The notes: generated by a model from the sequence alone, not told the origin. Counted from the first letter of the stretch, positions 34,244 through 43,736 are shown. The stretch is DNA of 45,816 nt from Acetofilamentum sp. (GCA_020720625.1 DYOH01000020.1:1-45816), one strand, 5' to 3'. A program made the numbers and translations.

Positions 34244-35437
34244 ATGGACAGGGCAATTTTACATTTAGATTTAGACACTTTTTTTGTGTCGGTGGAGCGG
34301 CTTATTGATAGCCGTTTGGTTGGCAAACCTGTTATTGTGGGCGGATTATCCGACAGAGGTGTTGTTTCTAGTTGCAGCTACGAGGCACGCAAATTTGGCG
34401 TGCATTCGGCCATGCCTATTCGTATGGCCAAACAATTATGTCCTCAGGCCATTTTTCGACGCGGAAATATGGATGAGTACAGCAAATTTTCGCACATGGT
34501 TACCGATATTATTGCCGATTCGGTGCCTTTGTACGAGAAAGCATCAATAGACGAACATTATGTTGATTTAAGCGGCATGGAACGCTTTTTTGGCACCGAA
34601 AAACTCGCACATCAAATGCGTTTGCGCATTATTAAGGAAACCGGTTTACCTATTTCTTTCGGATTATCGGTAAACAAAACCGTATCCAAAATTGCTACAG
34701 GCGAGGCCAAGCCCAATGGCGAAAAGGTGGTTTTTGTTAACGAATTAAATGCGTTTTTAGGGCATTTATCTATTCAGAAAATTCCAGGCATTGGTTTAAA
34801 AACCTATCGTTTGCTGCGCACCATGGGTGTAGAAAATATTTCGCATCTGGCGCAGATTCCGCCGGAGATGCTGATGGGTATTTTGGGCAAAAACGGACTC
34901 ACGCTCTGGAAAAAAGCCAATGGTATTGACCCTACACCTGTGAAAGCTTATACCGAGCAAAAGAGTATGAGCTCCGAGCGTACTTTTGAACACGATACAT
35001 CCGATTTGTTGTATCTCAGGCAAACCATTATTCGTCTGGTAGAAAAACTGGCTTTTGAAATGAGATCTAAAAACAAGCTCTGTTCCATAATTTCGGTAAA
35101 AATCAGGTATGCCGATTTTAATACTTTTAGTTCGCAAAAAAACATTGCTTACACATCTATCGATGCCGTTTTGATAGAATATGCACTCGAATTATTTCAC
35201 AAACTCTATTCCCGAAGGATAATGCTTCGTTTGGTTGGAATTAAATTCAGCGGTTTGGTTTATGGTGCTCAACAGCTTAGTTTGTTCGACGACAGCGCCA
35301 AACAAATGAGCCTGATTCTGGCAATGGACAAAATGCGACAACGTTTTGGCGCACATGCAGTGGGCAGAGCTATCAGCTTTTGGTATAAAAATCAGCCCGA
35401 TAATAAAGATATTCAACAGAATTTTTTAATTGATTAA
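34244..35437 (+). CDS. dinB: Y-family DNA polymerase IV
   Basis: 397-residue translesion polymerase. Catalytic carboxylates D9 (HLDLDTFF) and D103/E104 (ASIDEHYVDLSG) are present, with the steric-gate Phe at 13-14 and the finger motif SCSYEARKFGVHSAMP. The thumb has helix-hairpin-helix IPGIGLKTYRLLRTMG. The little finger follows, and a beta-clamp binding motif QLSLF at 344-348. All key residues are intact, so it should be active and error-prone. Divergent from the S24 repressor, with dyad sequences between, and followed by a small gene 12 bases downstream. This arrangement resembles a damage-inducible umuDC-like cassette. Confidence 0.96.
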   Translation: MDRAILHLDLDTFFVSVERLIDSRLVGKPVIVGGLSDRGVVSSCSYEARKFGVHSAMPIRMAKQLCPQAIFRRGNMDEYSKFSHMVTDIIADSVPLYEKASIDEHYVDLSGMERFFGTEKLAHQMRLRIIKETGLPISFGLSVNKTVSKIATGEAKPNGEKVVFVNELNAFLGHLSIQKIPGIGLKTYRLLRTMGVENISHLAQIPPEMLMGILGKNGLTLWKKANGIDPTPVKAYTEQKSMSSERTFEHDTSDLLYLRQTIIRLVEKLAFEMRSKNKLCSIISVKIRYADFNTFSSQKNIAYTSIDAVLIEYALELFHKLYSRRIMLRLVGIKFSGLVYGAQQLSLFDDSAKQMSLILAMDKMRQRFGAHAVGRAISFWYKNQPDNKDIQQNFLID

Positions 35438-35449
35438 AATTTTTACACT

Positions 35450-35917
35450 ATGCTTTTAAATTTTTTGAGTCTTAGAACACAAGCCGATGTTAACGAAATT
35501 ATTTTTATCGAAAATATATTGCGTAATGCACGATATGCCATTTGGATGAAAAATATTTGGTTTACCGATTCTGCATTAAATCGTGTGGTGTTGGAAAAAA
35601 TGAAACAAGGGTTGAGTGTGCACATCATTCTAAGCGAAGATTTTATAGAAGAATATTCCGATTATTTACATTTTGATGAATTTATTTATGCTGGTGGCGA
35701 ATTATTTGTTCTGCCTTCGAAAATAAATCGTAATATAAAAAACAGCCGTTTTATTTTATTAGACAACGAACAGATGATTTATCATAGCTACAATTCTGCT
35801 GCGTTTAGTAATTTTGGCGAGCGCAAATCCGTAACCGCAACAAACCTTTGTTTAAAGGCTTATACCGATTATTTTTTAAAATTGGAGAGATATTCACAAA
35901 ACATCTATCGCCTCTGA
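35450..35917 (+). CDS. Small phospholipase D-like protein with substituted HKD motif
   Basis: 155 residues, 12 bases after dinB and probably co-transcribed. The fold outline resembles one PLD half: an N-terminal strand/helix (ARYAIWMKNIWFTDSALNRVVLEKMKQGLSVHIILS), then AGGELFVLPSKINRNIKNSRFILLDNEQMIYHSYNSAAF. The latter aligns exactly in spacing with HxKx4Dx6GSxN: N98 for His, R100 for Lys, D105 conserved, H112 for Gly, S113 and N115 conserved. Loss of His and Lys predicts no phosphodiesterase activity, so a binding role is more likely. Family assignment is my inference from motif spacing. Its placement suggests work with the polymerase or in the damage response. Confidence 0.65.
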   Translation: MLLNFLSLRTQADVNEIIFIENILRNARYAIWMKNIWFTDSALNRVVLEKMKQGLSVHIILSEDFIEEYSDYLHFDEFIYAGGELFVLPSKINRNIKNSRFILLDNEQMIYHSYNSAAFSNFGERKSVTATNLCLKAYTDYFLKLERYSQNIYRL

Positions 35918-35940
35918 TATTATTATTGTACTGTTTATTA

Positions 35941-35988
35941 GGGATTCATCATGGGCTTGGATGAGAAATAAATTAGATGCTGAATCCC
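35941..35988. other. Inverted repeat downstream of the dinB unit
   Basis: GGGATTCA (35941-35948) and TGAATCCC (35981-35988) are perfect complements around a 32-base loop that itself contains TCATC...GATGA. It lies 24 bases past the last gene of the dinB unit and may end or protect that transcript; no good U-tract follows. The rest of 35918-36138 is AT-rich with no gene. Confidence 0.4.
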
Positions 35989-36138
35989 ACTTCTTTTATC
36001 GGATAGTATATGTCTAAATAACTTAAAATAATGCAATTATTTTCATATTTTTAATAAAATTATATATAGTTTTTGTAAAAATTAAAATTTGTGAATAAAG
36101 GTTAATATCTAATTTATATTGACATAATATAGCGCAGA

Positions 36139-36147
36139 TATATTTGC
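36139..36147 (+). promoter_or_regulatory. -7 promoter element for the phytase-linked TonB receptor
   Basis: TATATTTGC exactly matches TAnnTTTGC, 24 bases before the ATG. A TTGACA sequence lies 14 bases upstream (36119-36124). Confidence 0.65.
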
Positions 36148-36171
36148 CTAAATTTCATTAAATCATTCATC

Positions 36172-38976
36172 ATGAAAAAAATTGCACTATTTCTGTTGTT
36201 TATTATTTTTACACAAGTGTCTATGGCACAAAAAGCGTTTGTAAAGGGAAAAATTGTGGACGACCAGAATCAACCTTTGCCGGGTGCGAATGTTTCTATT
36301 TCAGAAACAAATCAAGGAACCTTTAGCTCGCTCAATGGTGAGTTTTATTTATCTGGGATCGAAGCCGGAAATTATACACTCGAAATCAGTTATATTGGAT
36401 TTAACAAAGCCAGCAAAAAAGTTGACTTGCAGTCGGGCGCTACCCTATTAGTTAATTTTGAACTTACTCCGGGGCTGGAGATTGGCGAAGTAGTTGTAAA
36501 CAGTCGTTTGGTTGGCGAAGCAAAATCAATTAATAATCAAAAAAATGCTTTAAACATTACCAACATGATTAGTTTTGAGCAATTGGAACGCTTTCCTGAT
36601 GCAAATATTGGCGATGCACTAAAACGCTTACCAGGCGTAAATGTACAGTACGACCAAGGTGAAGCCCGATTTGGAAATGTGCGCGGAACAAGTCCCGAAT
36701 TAAACTCTATAACCATTAATGGCGAAAGAATTCCATCGGCCGAAGCCGAAGTAAGGGTTGTTCAGCTCGATTTGGTGCCATCGGATATGATTCAATCGGT
36801 AGAATTTAATAAAGCTGTAACCCCCGATATGGATGCTGATGCCATCGGTGGTTCCATTAATTTAACCACCAAATCGGCTCCTTATAAAAAAGAACTTAAA
36901 GGCGATTTTAGCTCCGGTTGGAATTTTGTGGCCAACAAACCATCTTTTAAAGGCTCCCTTACCTACAGCAATAGATTTGCTGCCAATAAACTGGGTTTGG
37001 TACTCAGTGCTTCGGGCTACGATAATTTTTTAGGCTCTGATAATATCGAAGCCTTGTGGAATTACAGCGACGATAATAATAAAGATGGTTCTGCTTTTTT
37101 GGAAGAATTTCAGGTAAGACAATACTATATCGAAAGACTAAGACAGAGCTATTCTGCCTCTGTGGATTATCAGATTAACGAAAACCACTCTATCTACCTG
37201 AAAAGTATTTACAACTGGAGAAACGACTGGGAAAATCGTTATAGGTTTGAAATTACTGATATTGAAGCTAATGGTGATGGTACTTATAATTCTGAAGTTC
37301 GCCGTCAGCTAAAATTTGGCGTTGGCGACAATAAATTTGCCCGATTGGAAGACCAAAAAATGATGAACTTTTCGCTCGGTGGCGACCACAGTTTTGGGAT
37401 AATCGTAGTGGATTGGGCTGCTTCTTATTCAAAAGCGAACGAAGAAAGACCCAACGAACGTTATTTGAAATACCGCATTAAAGATGTAACCATTAATCAG
37501 GATATAAGCACCATGGAAACCCCCAGCATTAGCTATCCTGCCAATGCTGCCGATTATATTAATATGACTTCGGCATACGAATTCGACAAACTTACCGAAG
37601 AGTATCAATATACCGAAGAAGTTGATCAAAATTTTAGACTCAACTTTGAATTACCGTTTTCTTCATCATCCTTATCCAACAAACTAAAATTTGGAGCACG
37701 ATATAAAGGAAAATCTAAAATGCGCGATAATTGGCTAAAAGAATTTAGCCCGGTAGACGAAGACGTATTTAATGCATTGGCTCTTGCTAATTTAACCGAT
37801 ATTAGCAAAGAAAATTTCATGCCAGGAGATTACATCGCCGGCAGCTTTATTAAGCCTGAGATTAGCGATTTAATAGATTTAAACGACGAAACACAGTTCG
37901 AAGCAGAAGAAGATATTAGCGAAAATGCAGGCGATTTCTCGGCTAGCGAAGCTGTGATTGCTGCATATTTAATGTATACTCATCATTTTGGCGAAAAATT
38001 TACTGTATTGGCAGGTGTTAGAGCCGAACAAACCATGCTCGAGTATCAAGGACGTATTTTCGATATTCCTAGCGGAGATGAAGAAGATTTAGGTGCGGAG
38101 CCAAGTATTAAAAATTCTGATAAAATCAAAGATAATTATCTGAATATTTTACCTTCCTTGCACATAAAATTTGCACCAAATAGTGCATCAAACATTCGTT
38201 TTGCTTATACAAACACCATTTCACGGCCTAATTATTACGATTTGGTTCCTTACGAAGAAATTAATCGCGATGATGAAGAAATATTTTTTGGAAATCCTGA
38301 ATTGCTGCCTACTACAAGTACAAATTTAGATTTAATGTACGAAAATTTCTTTAAAAATATTGGTAGCTTTTCTACTGGCGTTTTCTATAAAGAGTTAAAA
38401 AACATTATTGCCTGGGAATATAAATCCGATTTTGAATACAATGGATTTACCTATCAGGATTATCGCAAGCCCGTAAATATTGCCGATGCATCTTTGCTTG
38501 GTTTCGAAGCTGCTTTTAGTCGTCGTCTCGATTTCTTGCCATCTTTATTAAAAAATTTAAGCGTTTATTCAAACTATACCTATATTCAATCGGAACTCAA
38601 GAATATTGAATTCGAAGGACGCAAGGGTGAAACTTTGGCTATGCCCGGTACTCCAAAACATAACTATAATGTTAGCTTGGCATACGACGATAAAAAACTT
38701 GATTTTAGAATTTCTTTCAATCACTCCAGTGCATTCGTTAATGTAAATGATGATGGTGGATTTGGCGAAGAAGCTTTTTTTGATTACTACTACGACAAAG
38801 TAAACTACCTCGATTTTAACATCAATTACAAGATTAACAAAAGCTTTAGAGTATTCTTTAATGCCAATAATATGCTTAATCAGCCATTAAGAACATATTT
38901 AGGTGCACCCGAAAGAACCATGCAAGCTGAGTATTATGGCGTAAAATTGAATTTTGGTGTGAAGTTCAAAATTTAA
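36172..38976 (+). CDS. TonB-dependent outer-membrane receptor with N-terminal carboxypeptidase-regulatory-like domain
   Basis: 934 residues. Signal peptide 1-20 (…TQVSMAQ), then a carboxypeptidase-regulatory-like beta domain at about 23-105 (FVKGKIVDDQNQPLPGANVSI). The plug domain is at about 120-225 (LERFPDANIGDALKRLPGVNVQYDQGEARFGNVRG, TPDMDADAIGGSINLTTKSA), and a 22-strand barrel of about 700 residues ends in a terminal strand, GVKLNFGVKFKI. It would import a ligand too large for porins, energised by TonB. The following gene is a beta-propeller phytase lipoprotein, so the substrate is probably phytate, a degradation product, or an associated metal. TonB receptor and phytase pairing is known in environmental bacteria. 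Confidence 0.94.
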   Translation: MKKIALFLLFIIFTQVSMAQKAFVKGKIVDDQNQPLPGANVSISETNQGTFSSLNGEFYLSGIEAGNYTLEISYIGFNKASKKVDLQSGATLLVNFELTPGLEIGEVVVNSRLVGEAKSINNQKNALNITNMISFEQLERFPDANIGDALKRLPGVNVQYDQGEARFGNVRGTSPELNSITINGERIPSAEAEVRVVQLDLVPSDMIQSVEFNKAVTPDMDADAIGGSINLTTKSAPYKKELKGDFSSGWNFVANKPSFKGSLTYSNRFAANKLGLVLSASGYDNFLGSDNIEALWNYSDDNNKDGSAFLEEFQVRQYYIERLRQSYSASVDYQINENHSIYLKSIYNWRNDWENRYRFEITDIEANGDGTYNSEVRRQLKFGVGDNKFARLEDQKMMNFSLGGDHSFGIIVVDWAASYSKANEERPNERYLKYRIKDVTINQDISTMETPSISYPANAADYINMTSAYEFDKLTEEYQYTEEVDQNFRLNFELPFSSSSLSNKLKFGARYKGKSKMRDNWLKEFSPVDEDVFNALALANLTDISKENFMPGDYIAGSFIKPEISDLIDLNDETQFEAEEDISENAGDFSASEAVIAAYLMYTHHFGEKFTVLAGVRAEQTMLEYQGRIFDIPSGDEEDLGAEPSIKNSDKIKDNYLNILPSLHIKFAPNSASNIRFAYTNTISRPNYYDLVPYEEINRDDEEIFFGNPELLPTTSTNLDLMYENFFKNIGSFSTGVFYKELKNIIAWEYKSDFEYNGFTYQDYRKPVNIADASLLGFEAAFSRRLDFLPSLLKNLSVYSNYTYIQSELKNIEFEGRKGETLAMPGTPKHNYNVSLAYDDKKLDFRISFNHSSAFVNVNDDGGFGEEAFFDYYYDKVNYLDFNINYKINKSFRVFFNANNMLNQPLRTYLGAPERTMQAEYYGVKLNFGVKFKI

Positions 38977-38989
38977 TTATTCTCAATAT

Positions 38990-39065
38990 AACTCTGTACT
39001 CTAATTATTTAATAGGGATGCAATTCTTATATTATCCAATTGAGAGCACAGTTTTTATTTTTTTG
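38990..39065 (+). terminator. Imperfect hairpin with T-run after the TonB receptor
   Basis: AACTCTGTACTCTAATT (38990-39006) and AATTGAGAGCACAGTT (39038-39053) pair imperfectly and are followed by a T-rich run to about 39065. Possible partial terminator between the receptor and phytase genes. Confidence 0.4.
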
Positions 39066-39129
39066 CTTAAACTAATTATTTTAATGAAGTTTGGCTGAAA
39101 TTTGATTATTTATTATAAACTTTAAGTGT

Positions 39130-40266
39130 ATGAATATCAGGATATTGTTATTATTTCTCCTAGTTTTTGCGTTTCAGGCTTGCAAAAACAGCGACAAAAG
39201 CGGCGAGAATAAACTAAATACCGAAGCCCGCGAAGATTCTCTAAAATTGGCAAAAGCTATGGCAATGCAGGCCAAGTTTAGCTACAAGTTTAATGCTACT
39301 GTTGAAACTGAAGTTGTTAATGCGGGAAAAAACGATGATTCGGCTGATGATCCGGCCATTTGGATTAACGAAAAAAATCCGGAAAAAAGTCTGATTTTGG
39401 GAACCAACAAAAAAGAAGGTTTATATGCTTTTGATTTAAGCGGTAGAATAAAAACTATTAGAAAAATTGGTAGAGTTAATAATGTAGATTTGCGCGATCA
39501 TTTTCAATGGAAAAATACCGAAGTTGTGCTTGTGGCTGCAAGTAACCGCGATTTAAATGCGATTTCTATGTTTTATATTGATAAAGATAGCGCATTTCTT
39601 TCCGATACAATTCTCAATATTCCGTCTAAAGTTAACGAGGTTTATGGTATATGCATGTTTCATCAGCCCGAAAAAAACGAATTTTATGTAATTGTTAACG
39701 GAAAAGATGGCGGTTTTGAACAGTATTTGATTTTTGTCGAGAACGAACAATTAAACTTTAAACTTACTGCCCAGTTTAAAGTCAATAGTCAGCCCGAAGG
39801 AATTGTGGCTGATGATAGTTTAAAAATGTTATACTTAGGAGTGGAAGAGGAAGGTATTTTTAAATTAAACCTCGATTCGATTCAACATAATAATCAGCCG
39901 GTGAAAATTGCCCAAACTGACTCAAGTGCAAGTCATATTGCTTATGATATTGAAGGATTAGCTTTGTTTAGTTATTTCGGCCAACGGTATTTAATGGCCT
40001 CTGTGCAAGGTAATTTCTCGTATGCAATATACAAATTAGGAAAAAGTGAGCAGTATATTGGTTCGTTTGTAATTACCAACGGTAGTCTCGATGGTGTGGA
40101 AGAAACTGATGGACTTGAAGTTGTTAATACAAGCCTTTTGCCTAATTTCCCGGGCGGAATGATTGTTGTTCAAGATGGATTTAATTACGACCAAAACGTT
40201 TTACAGGCTCAGAATTTTAAATATCTGCCATTAAATGTGTTAGATGCCATGCTTCTTCAGAAGTAA
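39130..40266 (+). CDS. Beta-propeller phytase, lipoprotein
   Basis: 378 residues. Hydrolyses phytate (inositol hexakisphosphate) to release phosphate in a Ca2+-dependent way. A lipoprotein signal ends FQAC with lipid Cys 18, so it is membrane anchored, probably at the surface next to the receptor. The six-bladed propeller landmarks are DDPAIWINEKNP near 74-86, GTNKKEGLYAFDLSG near 94, NNVDLRDHF near 117, SQPEGIVADD near 218, YLGVEEEGIFKL near 235, DIEGLALF near 274, and GGMIVVQDG near 348, which together supply the Ca2+ and phosphate ligands. A strong terminator follows. Confidence 0.92.
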   Translation: MNIRILLLFLLVFAFQACKNSDKSGENKLNTEAREDSLKLAKAMAMQAKFSYKFNATVETEVVNAGKNDDSADDPAIWINEKNPEKSLILGTNKKEGLYAFDLSGRIKTIRKIGRVNNVDLRDHFQWKNTEVVLVAASNRDLNAISMFYIDKDSAFLSDTILNIPSKVNEVYGICMFHQPEKNEFYVIVNGKDGGFEQYLIFVENEQLNFKLTAQFKVNSQPEGIVADDSLKMLYLGVEEEGIFKLNLDSIQHNNQPVKIAQTDSSASHIAYDIEGLALFSYFGQRYLMASVQGNFSYAIYKLGKSEQYIGSFVITNGSLDGVEETDGLEVVNTSLLPNFPGGMIVVQDGFNYDQNVLQAQNFKYLPLNVLDAMLLQK

Positions 40267-40275
40267 TTGATTTTT

Positions 40276-40304
40276 AAAAGCGGCAATATTTGCCGCTTTT
40301 TTTT
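40276..40304. terminator. Bidirectional terminator after the phytase gene
   Basis: AAAAGCGGCAA-TAT-TTGCCGCTTTT, an 11-bp perfect stem followed by a T-run to 40304, 10 bases past the phytase stop. The A-run on its left side would let it also end the converging minus-strand DUF4249 transcript. Confidence 0.9.
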
Positions 40305-40377
40305 GCTATTGCGTTTTGTTTATTTTATTTATTGCTGGGATGAAATAAAAGAAAACTAATTCTTTTTTTGCATTTAA

Positions 40378-41223
40378 TCACCATGGGATAACGTCATTTA
40401 TATATGGTGTTTTTATCATATCATAACTATACGATGCAAAAATTCCATAACCATTTTTTATATTGGTATATATAGGGCTTTGTTGATCGTAAAGTACATC
40501 ATCTCTGGTAAATTCGTAGTCTTGAATACTTTTGAAAAATAAGGCCAAATCAGGGCTGATATTGTAAAGTCTAAATTCCAATATTAGCGAATCTTCCCAT
40601 TCAGGTGTATTTACTTGCTGTTCAAGGTATTTTACTTTTCCATTGAACTCCACATCCTCGTATAGTTCATACGGTGAAAAATATTCGTTAAATGCAGTAA
40701 AAAAGTTTTGTAATGTGTCGCCTTTATAAAAAATCAGATAATTTTTTGTGTAGTAATTTACTGTCTCTACCGGATCACGAAAATATATCATTCCATCACA
40801 AAACGTTGTTGTATCTAATATAAGAGAATCTATTGATACGGTTGCCGGAATATATTGCTCATTTGATATTACTGATTCAAAATTACTTGCTTCAACTTTT
40901 ATTTGGTAAGCTACTCCTGTGCGAGCATAAAAATTGCTTGGTGAAGCAAAAAAATCCTTCCCTATCTTCAATAAATTCACAATTGAGTCTTTTCCAATTA
41001 AAAGATACGCTTTAACATCTTGTATTGTATTATCTTGGTTTATATTTTCCGGACTTATTGTTTTATTTATTTGAACAAGTACTCCATCATTAATTGATAT
41101 AAAACCATGAACCACAATTTTGCTTTGTTCTGATGTGATATTCATTTTAATTGGTTTTATAAATTCCATGCAGCCTGTTAAGCTAAATATAACAAACAGT
41201 ATTATGATGCTTTTCTTTTTCAT
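40378..41223 (-). CDS. DUF4249-type lipoprotein
   Basis: 281 residues with a lipoprotein signal (MKKKSIIILFVIFSLTGC, lipid Cys 18). The N-terminal KIVVHGFISINDGVLVQINKTISPEN and KAYLLIGKDSIVNLL … GVAYQIKVEASNFESVISNEQYIPATVSIDSL blocks match the DUF4249 pattern (beta-rich, possibly carboxypeptidase-regulatory-like fold). Such proteins are regularly encoded next to a TonB-dependent receptor in Bacteroidota, as here with 19 bases separating the genes, and are presumed surface lipoprotein partners of the receptor. The ligand is unknown. Confidence 0.82.
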   Translation of the reverse strand: MKKKSIIILFVIFSLTGCMEFIKPIKMNITSEQSKIVVHGFISINDGVLVQINKTISPENINQDNTIQDVKAYLLIGKDSIVNLLKIGKDFFASPSNFYARTGVAYQIKVEASNFESVISNEQYIPATVSIDSLILDTTTFCDGMIYFRDPVETVNYYTKNYLIFYKGDTLQNFFTAFNEYFSPYELYEDVEFNGKVKYLEQQVNTPEWEDSLILEFRLYNISPDLALFFKSIQDYEFTRDDVLYDQQSPIYTNIKNGYGIFASYSYDMIKTPYINDVIPW

Positions 41224-41242
41224 GATTCACGAATTATATGAA

Positions 41243-43585
41243 TTAATGTAAATTAATTGAATATGAGATTGTTGGGAATATAGAAAATAAGGTTTTTTGA
41301 TATAGTTTCCCACTGTTCGAGTCGTAAAAAATATATACAGGATTTTGATGTGCATAAACATTAAGTATGCTTAAATTTATTTTATTATCGTATTTTTTCT
41401 TTTTTGATTGCCACATTTTTGAAAATGCCACATCTAATCTATGATAAATCGGCAGTCTCACATTATTTATGCCACCATAATTAAAATAACCTTTAAAGAA
41501 ATAATTATCCTTTGTTGTTGAAAGCGGAATACTCATTGGTGTTCCTGACGCCAGTAAAAAATTGGCATTAAAACTATACTTTTTATTAAAAATGTAATTT
41601 AATAGTACAGTTAAATCATGTGGTCGGTCGAAGCGAAAAGGAAAAGTAATGCCGGAATTTAAATTTTTAAAAGTTCTTGTTGAACGTGATAATGCATAAT
41701 TAATGCTAAGATTATATTTTTTTTGGTTAATATTTGTTGAGAATTCTATTCCGTAACTACGACCAATTCCCCCAGATGTTACTCTTGATTCAATATTATT
41801 TTCGTCTATAAATTCATTAATAAATGGTTGATAATAGGTTAAATTGGTCATGTTTTTTATATAGGATTCCAGCGATAGATTTAATATACCAATTTGTCCA
41901 AAAAAACCAATACTCGTTTGCCAAGCATGTTCCGGAGGCAAATTTTTTGTAGCTCCGAGCCAAATCTCCGAAATCATTCCATTGATATTTTTTAGTAAAG
42001 AATGATGAAATTGATTCATTTTAGAAATACTCCAATTAAATGACCATTTATCAATAAATTTCCATCGAAAAGAAATCCTTGGTTCTATATATTTTTGATT
42101 ATAATTTGCAGATTTATAAGAAACCAGCCTTATTCCGAAATTGCTGTTTATCTTTTCTGAGATTTTATAATCATCTTCAAAAAATAAAGCATTTTCCAAT
42201 GAATATAAATCATTCGTGTAGCCAATAGAGAGATTATCAACAATAACCGAAGTATCATTGTACTGAGTAAATGTTTGTATACTTGGATTATAAAAATACA
42301 AACTGCTCTGAATGCCAAATTTTATATTATGTTTATCTCCTTCCAGAAAATCCATATTTATACCAATACCGTACTCTTTTATTGAAGATTCAAAAATATT
42401 CGTTGTATTTATTTTAGAATTATTTGTATTGGTATTTGGCTCTGATTGCCAACTAATTATTTGATCTTTCGTGGCTCTTGTATTTTCTGAAAAATGGAGT
42501 GATGCATTTAGATAAAATTTATTTGAGATTGTTTGAGAATATTTGATTTGGTAGAGGTGCAAAGCACTCTTATACTGATTTATATAGGAACTTGGATCCT
42601 CGGAATACGGATAATCATCCTTAGAATATATATAATCTATACTATGCAGCGTGTTAAAAAAGACATTCCCCTTGATTCTCTTTAACTGCTTATTTAATTT
42701 AAAATGAAGATCGCCAAGGTTAAGGTAAAACAAATACGGATTTTCTTGTTTGTAGTAACTTAATAATTCGTTTAACTGCACAAAATTATAATATGATCCC
42801 CTGGCAGCTAATATATAGGAATAGGAAGAGTCACAAATGCTATTTTCAAGTATAATACTGTTCTCTAATGTTCCAAGTGTAAGCTTAAATTTTTTATCGA
42901 CACTTCCTTGTTTAGTATATATATCAATAACCGACGAAAGTTTTCCTCCATAGCGTGCGGGAAATCCTCCTTTGTATAAATCAACATATTGTATACTTTC
43001 TGTATTTACTAACGAAATGAATCCGCTAAAACGTGTATTTTGGTATAACTTTACACCATCGAAATAGAATAAATTTTGACCAACATCTCCGCCTCTAACG
43101 AATAAATCGGACATCCCCTCCTTTCCCAAAGATACTCCGGGTAAATAGCTTAATGCCTTATTTAAATCAGGAATGCCTGATATTGTGGGAATACTTTTTA
43201 TAGTTTGAATTTCTACAGTATTTTTTCCTAAGAATACTTGTTCGTAATTTGGTAATGAATGGGCGATAACAGCTACTTCATTCAATTGTACTGACAATAA
43301 TTCAGCATTAATTGTTGTATCTTTTGTAAGTACAAAGGATAATGTAACTGGCATATATCCCACATAGTTAAACTGCAAACTGCATTTTCCTTTAGGTAAT
43401 TTTATATTGTAATATCCTTGCGCATTACTCACGCAATAATTTTTACTTACAGTGTCTATGCAGGTAGCGTAGACAAGTGCTTCTTTACTTGTTTGCTCTC
43501 TGATATAACCTCTAATTGCTATATTTTGAGCATTTGAATAAATTGAAAGTAAAAGAACTATTGCTGAAATAATTAGTCTTTTCAT
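41243..43585 (-). CDS. TonB-dependent receptor, DUF4249-associated type
   Basis: 780 residues. Signal peptide about 1-19 (…LLLSIYSNAQ). A carboxypeptidase-regulatory-like domain at about 20-105 (IAIRGYIREQTSKEALVYATC … FNYVGYMPVTLSF) is followed by the plug at about 115-225 (IPTISGIPDLNKALSYLPGVSLGKEGMSDLFVRGGDVGQNLFYFDG) and the barrel, with a final aromatic-rich strand (FSIFPTISYSINLH). Shorter barrel than the phytase-linked receptor and a different plug subtype, so not a recent duplicate. Probably in one operon with the DUF4249 lipoprotein downstream; 151 bases separate it from the lipoprotein gene upstream. Confidence 0.92.
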   Translation of the reverse strand: MKRLIISAIVLLLSIYSNAQNIAIRGYIREQTSKEALVYATCIDTVSKNYCVSNAQGYYNIKLPKGKCSLQFNYVGYMPVTLSFVLTKDTTINAELLSVQLNEVAVIAHSLPNYEQVFLGKNTVEIQTIKSIPTISGIPDLNKALSYLPGVSLGKEGMSDLFVRGGDVGQNLFYFDGVKLYQNTRFSGFISLVNTESIQYVDLYKGGFPARYGGKLSSVIDIYTKQGSVDKKFKLTLGTLENSIILENSICDSSYSYILAARGSYYNFVQLNELLSYYKQENPYLFYLNLGDLHFKLNKQLKRIKGNVFFNTLHSIDYIYSKDDYPYSEDPSSYINQYKSALHLYQIKYSQTISNKFYLNASLHFSENTRATKDQIISWQSEPNTNTNNSKINTTNIFESSIKEYGIGINMDFLEGDKHNIKFGIQSSLYFYNPSIQTFTQYNDTSVIVDNLSIGYTNDLYSLENALFFEDDYKISEKINSNFGIRLVSYKSANYNQKYIEPRISFRWKFIDKWSFNWSISKMNQFHHSLLKNINGMISEIWLGATKNLPPEHAWQTSIGFFGQIGILNLSLESYIKNMTNLTYYQPFINEFIDENNIESRVTSGGIGRSYGIEFSTNINQKKYNLSINYALSRSTRTFKNLNSGITFPFRFDRPHDLTVLLNYIFNKKYSFNANFLLASGTPMSIPLSTTKDNYFFKGYFNYGGINNVRLPIYHRLDVAFSKMWQSKKKKYDNKINLSILNVYAHQNPVYIFYDSNSGKLYQKTLFSIFPTISYSINLH

Positions 43586-43736
43586 TGAATACTATTATTT
43601 TGTTTGTGGTCAGACAGGAGTGCACATAATTAATTATTAATTTATTATACTTTTATTAATCAATCATGTGCCTATCATTACAAAAAAATCACATGAATCT
43701 AATAATTTGATTGTCAGTGATATTGCTTCGAAATAT

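Noticed and set aside
33282-35917. Prophage remnant around the S24 repressor
   Set aside because: No integrase, structural, lysis or replication genes and no attachment-site repeats were found nearby; flanking genes are ordinary chromosomal ones.
36119-36144. Sigma-70-like TTGACA promoter upstream of the TonB receptor
   Set aside because: Bacteroidota primary sigma factors use TTTG/TAnnTTTG, and a perfect TATATTTGC is present; TTGACA is probably coincidental.
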